From contig JAESIW010000129.1 in NCBI GenBank assembly GCA_016802295.1, positions 146,306 through 210,305 on the forward strand: 64,000 nt of DNA. Direction: 5' to 3'. This DNA comes from Brachionus rotundiformis (taxonomy: Eukaryota; Rotifera; Eurotatoria; Ploima; Brachionidae). The notes under the pieces are model-generated. The model had not been told where the DNA came from. It worked only from the letters and a program-made list of their open reading frames with translations, and did not search any database. A program made the position numbers and the translations under genes. Below are positions 23,157 through 34,900 of this stretch, piece by piece (within the stretch, counting starts at the first letter, position 1; each line of letters opens with the position of its first letter).

Positions 23157-26100
23157 ATGGCAATGATCACTTGCACCAGATTCAGTGATGAATATGAATT
23201 AAAGGATGAATTGGGAAAGTAAGTAGATTTGGAATGCTTGGGCATTTTTGTTTACCATTATTTTTGTCCAGAGGTGCGTTTTCAATAGTGCGCAGATGCA
23301 TACAAAAAAATAGCCAGCTTGAATTTGCAGCTAAGATAATAAACACAAAAAAGTTGTCCCAGCGTGACCACCAGAAATTGGAAAGAGAGGCCAAAATTTG
23401 CCGCCAACTCAAACACTCGAATATTGTGCGTCTTCATGACAGCATAGCCGAAGAGGGCTTTCATTACTTGATATTTGATTTGTGAGTCTAGATTGGAATA
23501 TTATGAATATTATTAATGATAAGAAAATTATTAATTAAATAGGGTAACTGGTGGTGAGCTTTTTGAGGACATTGTGGCCAGGGAGTTTTACAGCGAAGTG
23601 GATGCAAGCCATTGTATCCAGCAAATTCTGGACGCAGTTAGACATTGTCACGAGAATAACATAGTTCACCGAGACTTGAAGCCGGAGAACCTTCTTTTGG
23701 CAAGCAAAAACAAAGGTGCAAACGTAAAGCTGGCCGACTTTGGCCTGGCTATAGAAGTTCAGGGTGACCAGACCGCATGGTATGGCTTCGCAGGCACACC
23801 AGGGTATTTGAGTCCAGAAGTATTGAAAAAAGAGCCGTATGGAAAGCCAGTAGACATTTGGGCATGTGGCGTCATACTCTACATTCTCCTAGTAGGCTAT
23901 CCACCCTTCTGGGATGAAGATCAGCACAGACTTTACTCCCAAATAAAGGCCGGTTCCTATGATGTAATTTATTTAATTTATTAAAATTTTGTTATTTATT
24001 TTTTGATTAAGTATCCATCTCCAGAATGGGACACTGTCACTGCTGAGGCCAAAAACCTAATAAACTCAATGTTAACAGTTAATCCTGCAAAGCGAATAAG
24101 TGCCGCCGAGGCTCTCAGACACCCGTGGATTTGCGTAACTAGATATTAATTAAAAGATTATGGATTTAATTTAAATTTTTTTTGATTAGAATCGGGAAAA
24201 ATTTGCATCAGTTGTTCATAGACAAGAAACTGTTGATTGTCTAAAAAAATTTAACGCTAGAAGAAAATTAAAAGTATTTATCATTTTTAAATTAAATGAT
24301 TATGTTGGTAAATTTGTCAATTTAGGGAGCCATTTTGACCACAATGCTCGCCACTCGAAGTAAGTGTATAAATATAGATATTTTTTTCATCTTACTGTCA
24401 AAATTATTAATGCTCTTACTTGCTGTTGTTAATGTTGTCATAAGGCAAAAATATATCTATCTTTTATTTAAATTCTTAAATGATATTCACTTTTTTTTTA
24501 TTTCTAAAAGCTACATCAAATTTTTGAAAGTCCGCCAAGTAAAACTAGTCAATCAGCTAGTTTAAAACAATTAAAAAAAAAAAATAATTTTTATAGCTTT
24601 TTTATATTTTGTTTTTAAATTGCTTACCAAAATAAATAAAATATTGCACTAATTGGTAAAGCTTTTTCTACAATGACTTTTTTGGTCATCTAATTTTTAT
24701 TAACTTTGTATATTGTCTTAATTTTGCTTTTGTTTTTTTTTTTTCTATAAATATGAAAAACTCAATTTTATATGCTATTATCTTTAAGCAAAATTTTTAT
24801 ACAACAAGAGGAGTTGTGAGTTTGCTTCCTTGAAAACCCACGGCTCCCAAACAACAGCAATTGCACCACTCTTGTCAATTTTAATTAATTTATTTATCTA
24901 AACTAAAAATTAAAATAAATTTTTTGATTTCGAGGTCAAACATGGTTTAATTCCACATCTTCAGGTTGAAAAAAATTTATTTATTTTTTTTTTATTTGTT
25001 ATTTTTAACTTTATTGTAATTGACTTTTGGTCACTGTCTTTTTGTGAGTGCTTCGTGGGCCACAATCATTCACCAAATTCTGTTTCTAAGCAACTAAATA
25101 ATGCCATGATAAGTTTCCAATAGTTGTTTATCCGATCATCACTTACATAACTTGGTACAAAAAAAAACAAATTAATAATCCTAACCAGCACTGAGTAGAT
25201 ATTTCAATAAATCAGTTTGAAGCTAAAAATCGAACAAACTCTTTATTATAATATAACTTGGATTTATAGATCTTTATAGGTTGTAACTTTATACGAGGAA
25301 TAATGAGATAATGCAAAAGAGAAGAATATAAAGTTTTAGATATTTTGTTTGAACAGAAATTATTCGCCAAGAAAGAGTTTGTTTAAGATTTGATAATAGA
25401 GTTGTTTGAGTAAGCGATTTGGAAGCTATTTGAATGCGCTAAGCATAATTTGAATTCTGTGGAGAGTATGACTAGCTAGTTCTGGGCTCGCTAGGACCTT
25501 ATATCAAGCTTTTAAAAGACAATTTGCTCAGATGAGCTGTATTTTTTGCGGCAGTTTGTTCACTTCGTTCCGTTCATCGCCCACTTCTTTGTCTAAGTCA
25601 AACCGAAAGACCAGTTTGACATGTAAGTTTCCAAGTTGGCAGCCAGCACTTCGCCTAACGCAGCTCTGTGTTTAATGTTTTTTCTTTTCAAGCCGTGTCT
25701 CTTTCTATCTTATCTAGCTAAACCAAAATTTTTTATTCTAGCCCGCTCAACCATCAACAACAACTTGGGTACGAACAAAAAAGACATCAAGGAGTCAACA
25801 GATAGCAACAACATCACCATCGAGGATGATGAGGGAAAATTAGACAGAATTAGTAAGTATCTTGATCTCAGATGATTTAACAACTAAAATCAACAAGATA
25901 AAAGCTTCCAAACTAGGCACATAAATCGCTTTATAGATGAATTCTAATCAATAAATAAATTCAGAATGTTATTTAAGCACTAGTTGAGCAAAATTTATCG
26001 AAAACAACTGAAATGCCAATTTTTTGCCTAATCATTTTTGTAATTCAATCTTATTTAGACTAATTATGTTCATATAAAAGCTAAGTAAGGATTTGATTTG

Positions 26101-27385
26101 GTTCAGGCTCGGATCAATCATCACTTCAGTTATCCTAGGTGTTGATTGAGCGTGACTGATTTAGATGGAAGTCTCTGTTTGGAAAATATTTTTCTATTTA
26201 TTGAGTATTTAGAACACCTTTTGGGTGATTTAGGAAGATAAACAAACAAACAAAAATTTAAAACATATGTTTTGTATTTATTCAGAAATTGATTAGATTG
26301 TGACTTAAGACTTTTAATTTTTTTTCCCAAATTAAATTATCATTCAAACAAAATAATTTGCTTTGAAAAGATAAGAGAAAAGTTTAATTTTAGAGTTTTA
26401 AGACTATTTAAATGACATTATTTTAATGATTCTCAATTTTTGATCAAGCCAAAATGTCCAATTTGTCAAGTCAGCCAAATTTGATGGTTTTAGTTGGTAA
26501 AAAAAATTAATTTTTGTTCTTTTATTTATACAATTTTTGCAAGCAATTACTAACCACAGTTTGATGCATTCCAAATAAAAATAAAAACTAAAAAAACTAT
26601 CTTGGTCTATTAAATATTGACAAATATGTGACAATTAATGTTTAATATTGATAGAATTCTGACACTATTTTTTATTTGTTTTTAATTTTTTTTTTTAATT
26701 ATGGCTTAGTTTGACAATTTGATTGTTGTAGTTAAATTTTTTATCTTCTTTTTTTAATAAAGCTAAAGAGCAGGAGATCATTAAAGTGACGGAACAATTG
26801 CTTTCCGCGTTGACCAGTGGTGATTTTGACACTTTTAGTCGTTTGTGTGATCCAAAGATTACCTGCTTCGAGCCCGAGTCGTTGGGAAATTTGGTCGAAG
26901 GAATGGACTTTCATAAATTTTATTTCGATAATTGTAAGAATAAACTTAAAATTTATTTTAACATCAAAAAAAAATAATTAAATTAATTTCATAATTAATA
27001 ATTAATCAGGGAAGTTATCTAGAAGTGACACAGGTTCGTTTTTAATACCTATTGTGTTTTTTTTATACTTTTTTTTTGTTTTATGTAATTTTTGCATGTG
27101 TAGGTCACAAAAGCCAAATTTTTGCTAATTGTATTTTTTTAAGTAGTTACCAAGGCTAGTTCGCCAGCCAGAGGCCACATAAACACAACAGTTCTTCACC
27201 CAACTGTGCATTTAATGAGCGAAGATGCGGCCTGCATCGCCTACATTCGGCTCACTCAGTTCATGGACCGGGACGCCACTGCGAAAACAGTTCAGCACGA
27301 AGAGACCAGAGTGTGGCACAAAAAAAATGGTCGATGGGTTAATGTGCATTGCCATCGATCTATCAACTCAAACAAAGCGTTCTAA
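23157..27385 (+). CDS. CAMK2: Calcium/calmodulin-dependent protein kinase II (CaMKII)
   Basis: Ser/Thr kinase that forms 12- or 14-subunit holoenzymes and decodes calcium signals in neurons and muscle. Nine exons: 23157-23218, 23272-23481, 23543-23963, 24012-24134, 24190-24273, 24326-24359, 25742-25852, 26763-26933, 27144-27385 (485 aa; the last exon could start at 27147). The kinase domain is almost identical to vertebrate CaMKII: HRDLKPENLLL, LADFGLAIEVQGDQ, GTPGYLSPEVL. The autoregulatory segment has HRQETVDC, whose Thr falls at residue 286 as in CaMKII-alpha, then the calmodulin-binding FNARRKLKGAILTTMLATR. A short Ser/Thr/Asn linker leads to the hub domain (EIIKVTEQLL, GNLVEGMDFHKFYFDN, ACIAYIRLTQFMD, EETRVWHKKNGRW). 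Two introns of 1.4 and 0.9 kb flank the linker exon 25742-25852, the usual place for alternative splicing. Confidence 0.97.
25532..25622 (+). other. Candidate alternative first coding exon of CaMKII (kinase-less, hub-only isoform)
   Basis: Within the 1.4-kb linker intron an ATG at 25532 opens 30 codons plus one base, ending at a strong donor (GTAAGT at 25623). The one-base phase fits exon 25742-25852 exactly. The predicted start MSCIFCGSLFTSFRSS has two N-terminal cysteines suited to palmitoylation, then a Ser/Thr/Lys-rich stretch (SKSNRKTSLT). The ATG is preceded directly by TTTGCTCAG, an acceptor-like site. As an internal exon joined to 24326-24359 it would be out of frame and hit a stop, so it only makes sense as a start exon. 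Vertebrates have a kinase-less product of this kind (alpha-KAP). No conservation data are available, so this remains a prediction. Confidence 0.4.
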
Positions 27386-28561
27386 AGTCATTAGTAATAT
27401 GTATCAGCTAATTTTAAATGGCATTAATTGAAGCTCATTAGATAAATTTAAATTATTCTTAAATTCAATCTTTATTTTATTGTTAAAATACTCGAAATGT
27501 AAAATGAGATATTTTTATGTAAAATAACCTAAAAAAAATTATAAAAAAACAAATTTTTGGATAAATTTTTGCGGACTTTCAGGGGGAGGGCATTGGATGA
27601 CATAGATTTGGTTTGTATGGAGAAAAATTTGCAATAAACATTTCGTCACTTTTCATAATTTAAATTTTAATTATAGGAAATGCCATTTGTATTTGTTTGA
27701 TACTTAATGAACTAGCCATCGATCAAAATTATACTTTTTTTTTTTCATATTTTTTCGAATTTCCAATTCAATATTTATTTAATGTTGTACTATTTGTTTA
27801 ATTTTAAGAAATTTTTTTTCGCTATTTCAAATTAGACAAAAGCTTCACGAACATAAAAATTATTTTTAATTTTTTTTTCTTTGATTTAATAAAATATTTA
27901 TTTTAGTCGAATAAAACTGGTTTTTTCTTATTTTTCAATCCATTAGCAAGGCTGCTAATTTTATGTTTATAGTTTATACTTTTTTATGCAGAAATTCAGC
28001 TAAAAAACTTTAAATTGTGAAATTACTCTTATTTGGATAAAAATACTTAATAAAAATAGAAAAACTTGTTTCTCAATGATTAAATATTTTAAACTCAAAA
28101 AATATTAATTACTGAATAAATAGTTTTCAATTTATAAGTTACTCTTTTAGCTTTTATATTTTGGAACAAAAATCCAATGCAAGCGTTATTAAAATATTAA
28201 ATGATGTTTTATTATTTATATAATTTAGAACATGCTATCTTCTCATAATAAACAAAAGATACCTTTTTCCATTAAAAATTCATCTCAACAAAACCAAAAA
28301 GGATTTGAATATTTATCTTTTTGGCAATAACTATTGTTCCAATCCACGATTATCTTTTACAATTACAAAAAGATTAAAAATTGCGAAAAGAGACCATTTT
28401 TAAAAAAATGGTCTATTTTATACAACGAATATCAACCATATTTTTATATTATTTTTTTTCCAAAATTTTCCAAAAAAAATCCAAATTAGATACTAAAAAA
28501 TAACAATAAATTAAAATTTCAATTAATAATTAAAAATATATCATGGAATTTCATACTAAAA
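27386..28561. other. Intergenic, AT-rich
   Basis: 3' flank of CaMKII and the sequence before the LINE. A hairpin with 11-bp arms (AGACCATTTTT / AAAAATGGTCT) lies at 28391-28414. No gene seen. Confidence 0.4.
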
Positions 28562-30600
28562 AGTGAACCAATCAAGAAGTCAATCGTTAAATACAGATAT
28601 GATAAGGGAGCTTACACGGCCATGAACAAACTTATCGACTGTTCTGTCTGCGAGTCCAGACGGTGGCAAACTAGTACAGATGTAGATGAACTTTGTTTGG
28701 ATCTGGCAATGCTTTATAATGCAGCCATGGACTCGTTTGTCCCAAAAGTGGTGATATTTGCGGAAAAATCAGCCACCATCAAAAGTCCGAGATGGTTTAA
28801 TAAGGGGTTAAAGGCATTAACTAAAACCAAATATAAAGCTTTCTTAAGCATGAAAATGAATCCCAAAGATAAGCAGAAAAGAGTCGATTTTGATAAAGTT
28901 TCCAGAAAGGTTAGATTCGAGGTTAGAAAGGCAAGATTGAATCACGAAATTAAAATAATTGAGGGATCTAAGAGAAGACCTAAGTGCATATTTGCCTATA
29001 TTAATGATCAAACCAGATGTAGAGATAAAATTAAATCAATCAAGGATATCAATGGCGACCTGGTAATGGACAAAATGGTGATCGCCAACATCTTGAATTT
29101 TAAATTTCAGCAAGCATTCAGTAAAGATACTGGAGAACCATTACCGGAGCTACCAAAGTTTTGCATGGCGGAATGTCATATTGATTTAGATGCATTTTCG
29201 GCTACAAATATTTACGGATATTTAACTAAATTGGATCAATTCAAAGCACCTGGAACCGATGGCATTCATCCATATGTTTTAAGTTCATGTGCAAAATCAT
29301 TTTCAGTATGCTTTGAAAGAATTTTCAAAGCGTCTTTTTTAACTGGTATAGTGCCAAGGACTTGGAAAGAGGCAAATATAACGCCATTATTCAAGAAAGG
29401 ATGCAGAACCGAGCCAATCAACTACAGGCCGATCTCCTTGACATCGCTGCCGAGCAAAGTTATGGAACGTATGATTCGGGATTTAATGATGGATCATTTA
29501 ATTAAATTTAACTTGGTGGCAAGGGAGCAACATGGTTTCGTTCCGATGAAATCGTGTTTGACCAATTTGTTAGAGACAATCGACACTATCACGGAAGCTC
29601 TCAATCGAAGCTTTACTTCGGTAATGGTGTTCATGGATTTTGCTAAGGCCTTTGACAAAGTCTCGCACAGAGCGTTGATCAAAAAAATTCAACTATATGG
29701 ATAGATGTATTAAGTCGTGTGCCTCAAGGCTCGGTCTTAGGTCCTTTGCTTTTTGTAATTTTTATAAATGATATACCTCAAGAAATCAAGACACTGTGCA
29801 AGCTTTTTGCCGATGATACAAAGCTAATTGGTGTTATTAGAAATCCATTAGATCTTACAACATTACAAGGTGACATCGACTGCCTGGTGAGATGGGTCGA
29901 GGACTGGATGATGGACTTTAATATTGATAAGTGCAGATATATGGTATTCAACAACAAGTACTTTGATATTAATTTGAAAATGAATGGACTAGATATGTGT
30001 AAGACAGAAAATATGATCAAATCTGAAATGGAGTATGCAAGTTATGGTAGCAGCCAAAAGAGCTAATATGGTACTGGGACAATTATCTGTATAGACAATT
30101 ATCAATTATCATGGTCAATTGGTACGTTCAGGAAGCTTTACGTGGCATTTGTTAGACCTCATCTCGAATATGCGGTCGCTGCTTGGTGTCCGTACACGAA
30201 GAGGGACATTTTAGTTCTCGAGAAGGTACAAATAAGAGCAACAAAACTGGTCAAGTCGCTTAAGCATCTACCATATGAGAAGAGATTAGAGAAGTTGGGA
30301 CTCACTACCCTGAGCAAGAGAAGGGAGAGAGGAGATCTTGTCGAATATTTCAAGATAGTTAATGGTTTAACTCAAGTTAATTGGCACAATCAAAACAAAC
30401 TTCGCGATTCGTTGAGCTGTTCTGGTCCAGCGGGGAGTATACGTGGGTATCAACACAGAATGACCAAACAACTGACGAGAATCAATCAACGTTAGCATTT
30501 CATACTTAACAGAGTAGTGGACAACTGGAACAAGCTGCCTCCCGAAGCTACTATAGCGTTCCCTATATGGAAATATTCAGAAAAAGCTACTATAGCGTTC
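28562..30600 (+). mobile_element. Degenerate non-LTR retrotransposon (Jockey/CR1-type LINE), RT pseudogene
   Basis: Reverse transcriptase ORF2 remnant lacking the N-terminal endonuclease. The first segment (28562-29700) runs from the pre-RT region (SPRWFNKGLKALTKTKYKAF) through RT motifs: KAPGTDGIHPYVL, WKEANITPLFKKG, NYRPISLTSLPSKVMERMI, EQHGFVPMKSCLTNL and MDFAKAFDKVSH. At about 29700 the frame jumps from LYG straight to WIDVLSRVPQGSVLGPLLF, losing the roughly 30-40 residues normally between them, so an internal deletion is likely. FADDTKLIG, the catalytic motif, follows. A second frameshift lies at 30035-30060, then the C-terminal domain (RPHLEYAVAAWCPY), and an in-frame TAG at 30493 interrupts the end. 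The copy is dead. Confidence 0.92.
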
Positions 30601-30682
30601 CGTATAGCGTCCCCCATATAGGGAACTTATTATTATTATTTTCATATAGGGAACTTATTTTTATTATTATTATTATTATTTT
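30546..30682. repeat. Local direct repeats and TTA microsatellite at the LINE 3' end
   Basis: GCTACTATAGCGTTCC occurs at 30546 and again at 30586. CATATAGGGAACTTAT occurs at 30615 and 30643, each copy followed by (TTA)n. The TTCCCTATATG at about 30559 is the inverse of CATATAGGGAA. The block joins directly to the end of the LINE frame and probably reflects 3'-tail slippage. Confidence 0.8.
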
Positions 30683-31915
30683 CCTCGCCAATCTGATAAA
30701 TTAAATGTCTTATAATATTAAATTTGAGCAAAGAAATTGTTTAAAAATTCGATTAACTAATCTAAAGATAAAGTCATTTAAAAGAAAATTAGATTACAAG
30801 AACTATTGGTGCAGAAAGTGGTTGAAAATTAGACACGAGGCTATGAATTTTATAACAAATTGTGGAACCAGAAATATTAGAAATAAAAAAAACTCAGGTA
30901 AATTCCATAAGCAAACTTTTTGTGATGATAATAATATTTTTAGAGAGTGAGCAGTTGGTTTGAAGAGTACAGCTTAGAGATTCTTTCATGGTGGGCTAGA
31001 TCAACGAAGCACAATCCAATAAATAATTAATGCTGTTTTTTTTATCTAATATATAAAAAACCTTAAAAAAACTTGAAAAAAATTGGACACTTTAAAAATT
31101 TAAAAAGAAGAGAATTTTTTAACTCTTTAATGATTTATTAATTTGATTTCTAAATTTCGTAAATTTTATTTTATTATAATGATTTGGAGCATATTGATTA
31201 TTGTACAGACTTTGACCATGTTTCATTTACCGAATCATTTATAAACTTTATAATTATTTTTATTTTTTGTACTAAACTAAATAAAATATATTAAACTGAT
31301 GGTAATAGTATGTTATAATCAAATAAAGACAAGATAAATTTTAAAACTAAATTTGGCGGCAAAAATTGTTTACTAAAAAATACCAAAATAGTCTAGTTTA
31401 TTGAATTTATTAAAAAAGTACCAGTCCTAATTTTCAAATCGATGTTAAAAGAAGTCTTGGTAGCATCTGATTAGTTTTTGCTTTATTAGTTAGATATATT
31501 AGAGGAAAATAAATGCTTTTCCTTTGAATTATCAAGATTCTAAATGTTAAATTTATCTAATCGAGAATTTGGATGCCTCTTTTAATAAAATTTCTGGCCA
31601 AAAAATAATGCTTTCAATTCTGGTATTCTTTGAATAATCATAAAACTAAAGTAGAAAATTATTTCTTGAATTATTATTCTTATATGTGATAATAATCAAT
31701 TAAACAAATTAAAAAAATATTTACTTTATTTTTTAAAAATTTTAATGTAAATATATCTTAACAAATAATTTCATCTTTTTTTACATCGTTTGATTAAAGT
31801 TAAATGGATAAAATAATAATTTCATAAAAATATGCCTTTTTTTACACCTGTCAATAAATTTTTTTCCTAACATTGATAGATAAACCATAAATTTTGTACA
31901 AATATTTTTACATAT
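30683..31915. other. Intergenic, AT-rich
   Basis: 3' flank of the first ABCC gene. An 81-codon Lys/Asn-rich open frame at 30705-30950 has no recognisable motif and looks like AT-rich chance coding. Nothing else seen. Confidence 0.4.
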
Positions 31916-34900
31916 TTAAGAAACAAGATCTGCATCTTTTGCCATTGAATAAAAATAGCCTGATTTATTGGAGAGCAATTTTTTGGGCGAGTCGAATTCG
32001 ACAATATTTCCCTTATCCAACACCATAATTCTGGAACTGTCCAGTATTGTGTTCAATCTGTGCGCAATGGTCAACACAGTGCATTCGTTGAACTGAGCTC
32101 TAATTGTTTGTTGTATGAGCTCGTCAGTATTGTGGTCGACTGAAGCAGTAGCCTCGTCTAATATCAATATTTTGGTCTTTCTTAGCAAAGCTCTTGCCAA
32201 ACAAATCAGTTGTCTTTGACCTACACTTAAATTATTCCCATCTTCGGCACATTTAAAATCTAGCTTTTCATCCGAATTCATAATAAAGTCCTTCAAGTGA
32301 GACAGTTCCAAGGCATTCCAAATTTCAGCATCTGAATGTTTTGAGAATGGATCGAGGTTCATTCGAATGGTTCCAGAAAATATGACCGGATCCTTTTTTT
32401 TAATAATTAAAAATTAATTTAATCTCTCTTTATTAATAAATATTTTATAATTACTTGAGGAATTATGGTTAACTTGTGTCTTAAATCATGCAGACCTATG
32501 TTCTTTATGTTTATTCCATCAATTATGATGTCACCAACGCTATTTTCCAATAATCTGAATAGAGCCAATGTCAATGAACTCTTGCCGGCGCCAGTTCTTC
32601 CTACAATTCCAATTTTTTCACCAGGCATAATTTCAGCATTTATATTTCGAAGAACAAAAGCCGAATCTTCTCGGTACTTGACACTAAAGTTATTTAAAAC
32701 CACTTTGCCAGCGCTTGGCCATGTAGAGGGTATGACCAGGTCGCGTTTGTTCCACTCTGGTTCTTGTGGAATGCTGAAATATTCTTTGACTCGCTCAACA
32801 GCTGTGATATTTGCTTCAAATTCAGCGCCCATTTTGACAAAAAAATTCAGAGCCTGTGACACAGTAATTGACAATGAAATGGACAAACCAACTAAGCCAG
32901 GGCTCAGACTGTTACGAGAAAATACAGCAAACAAAGACGCCAGAGCTGCAATTAAATTTGCTATCTAAATTTTTTTCAATTTTAGATATTTTATAAATAA
33001 TTTTTTTTATTTAATTACAAAGTCAAGTCTGATTATAAGCCATCTTTCGGCACAATTGGCAGTGTAAATGTAAACAGTGTTTTCATCTACATTCTTTTCC
33101 ATTTTTTTAATAAACCGATTTTTGGAATTAAAGGCCCGAATGGTTGAAACTCCGGCAAGAGTCTCGCTGAAAAACGAAAAGATTGGCGATTTGGTCGAGG
33201 AATCCAATCTGGCAAGCTGGCGTGCTGAAGAAACATAATATCTCTGAATAAATATGTAAACTACCGATGCAGGAAGGATTAAAAGTAAGGATATTGGTGT
33301 TGTATAAGCAAGTATTATCAGTGTATGAATAATATTGGACACACAAAAAGCGCATATCTTGAATGAATCTGGAATGGATGTTTCCAAGGACTCTATATCA
33401 CGCGAGAATCCTAATTAGAAAATATAAATTTTTATTTAATTTAAATTAAAAAATTTATTTTTTCGTAGGCTTACTGTTTATGATTCGACCTGCTGGAGTT
33501 GACTCAAAAAAATGTAAAGTGCTTCTCAAAATTGTGGAGAGTAACTTTGTATGGTAAAGTCTTGCAGCCCGAATGTACATTAAAACCAGAAATATGTTCG
33601 ATATGTTCAATAAAACACCTTTTGTTTTTTTTAAAAAAAATAAAATTAGTTTTGTTTATTTTAATTATATTTTTACAGCTTTTAAAAATTTAAAAAACAA
33701 AATCATAATTAAAAAAAACTCCAAAAAGATTTAAATTTATTTTTATCTATTCGTTTATACCATTTATTTGCTTAAAGTATTTACTTAAATTTAATTTTTT
33801 GACAATTTTTAACTTTACCAAAGAAAAGCAGAGATCGAAATTTGTTGACAAGCAGAGATCGAAATTTGATGGTTGATTCTCATAAGTAACTTATGAGAAT
33901 CAACCATTTAGAGCTAAAATTGCCAAAACAATTTTTTAAATAAAAGCTGAAAAATGAGAAAATTCAATTTAAGATTTTGTTTGTTTTACATTAATAAATT
34001 AATAATAATAAGTGTCTTACATTGAAGAAGACCCAGAAGAATATAAATGGTGAGACGAAATATTTTTTTTTCTTTAGCCATTTCTATATCTCTTGTCGAG
34101 TCATTACTCCATGCACTTAGCCAAAAGCTGGACGCCGCCAAGGCTACATTACTAAAGTTGAAAAAAACAAAAAACAATGATGAATTCAATATGCCAGACT
34201 TTTTTATATAATCGACTAGAACTGATAATTTAATCTAAAATTAGATAGCACTATTTTATAAAAGATATTTTATTTTGGACCAAATTGTTACCGTTCCACC
34301 CTCGACCACATCCTTATCGATAATCAATTCGTCACCTGAATTGATGCTCTTTATTTTTTGATTCAGGTCCATTTGCCTAATTTGGGATTCTTGTTTTATT
34401 AGATTTTGTAGATTAGACTTCGAATGAGCTAATCTATCAATCTCTGACTCATCTTGTTTTTCTTTAAAAAAATTTTTAATCATTTAAAAATTATCTAAAC
34501 TTTAAAAAATAAAAAATTTACTCTGCTTTTCTTTGTTTTGATGATTATTGCTCAAATAGAGCTTGATAAATTTGGCAAAAGAACCATTATTTTTTCTTAG
34601 TTTGTCATATGATCCTATTTCAGTGATTACTGAGTCTTCGAGCATGATTATGCTGTCCACTTGTGGCAAAAAACTCAACGAATTAGTGACAAAAACTCTG
34701 GTCTTGTTCTTTAGCATTCCTTGAGGACCGATTACTTTGTCAAATATGTGCTTGCCAACATGGGAATCTACTGCACTAAGTGGGTCGTCAAGAACGTATA
34801 TGTCGGCATCGGCGTACAGCGACCGAGCCAAACTTATCCTTTGCTTTTGTCCACCAGACAAATTGATGCCTTTTTCTCCTATTTCGGTCTTGTCTCCTCC

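Noticed and set aside
24335..24565. 76-codon frame overlapping the end of CaMKII exon 6
   Set aside because: It is read-through of exon 24326-24359 into the intron in another frame; the calmodulin-binding exon ends at a clear GTAAGT.
28391..28414. 11-bp-arm hairpin before the LINE
   Set aside because: Short A/T-dominated inverted repeats are expected by chance in this composition; no further evidence of function.
30705..30950. 81-codon Lys/Asn-rich open frame after the LINE
   Set aside because: Composition matches the AT-rich background, there is no known motif, and no splice partner is evident.
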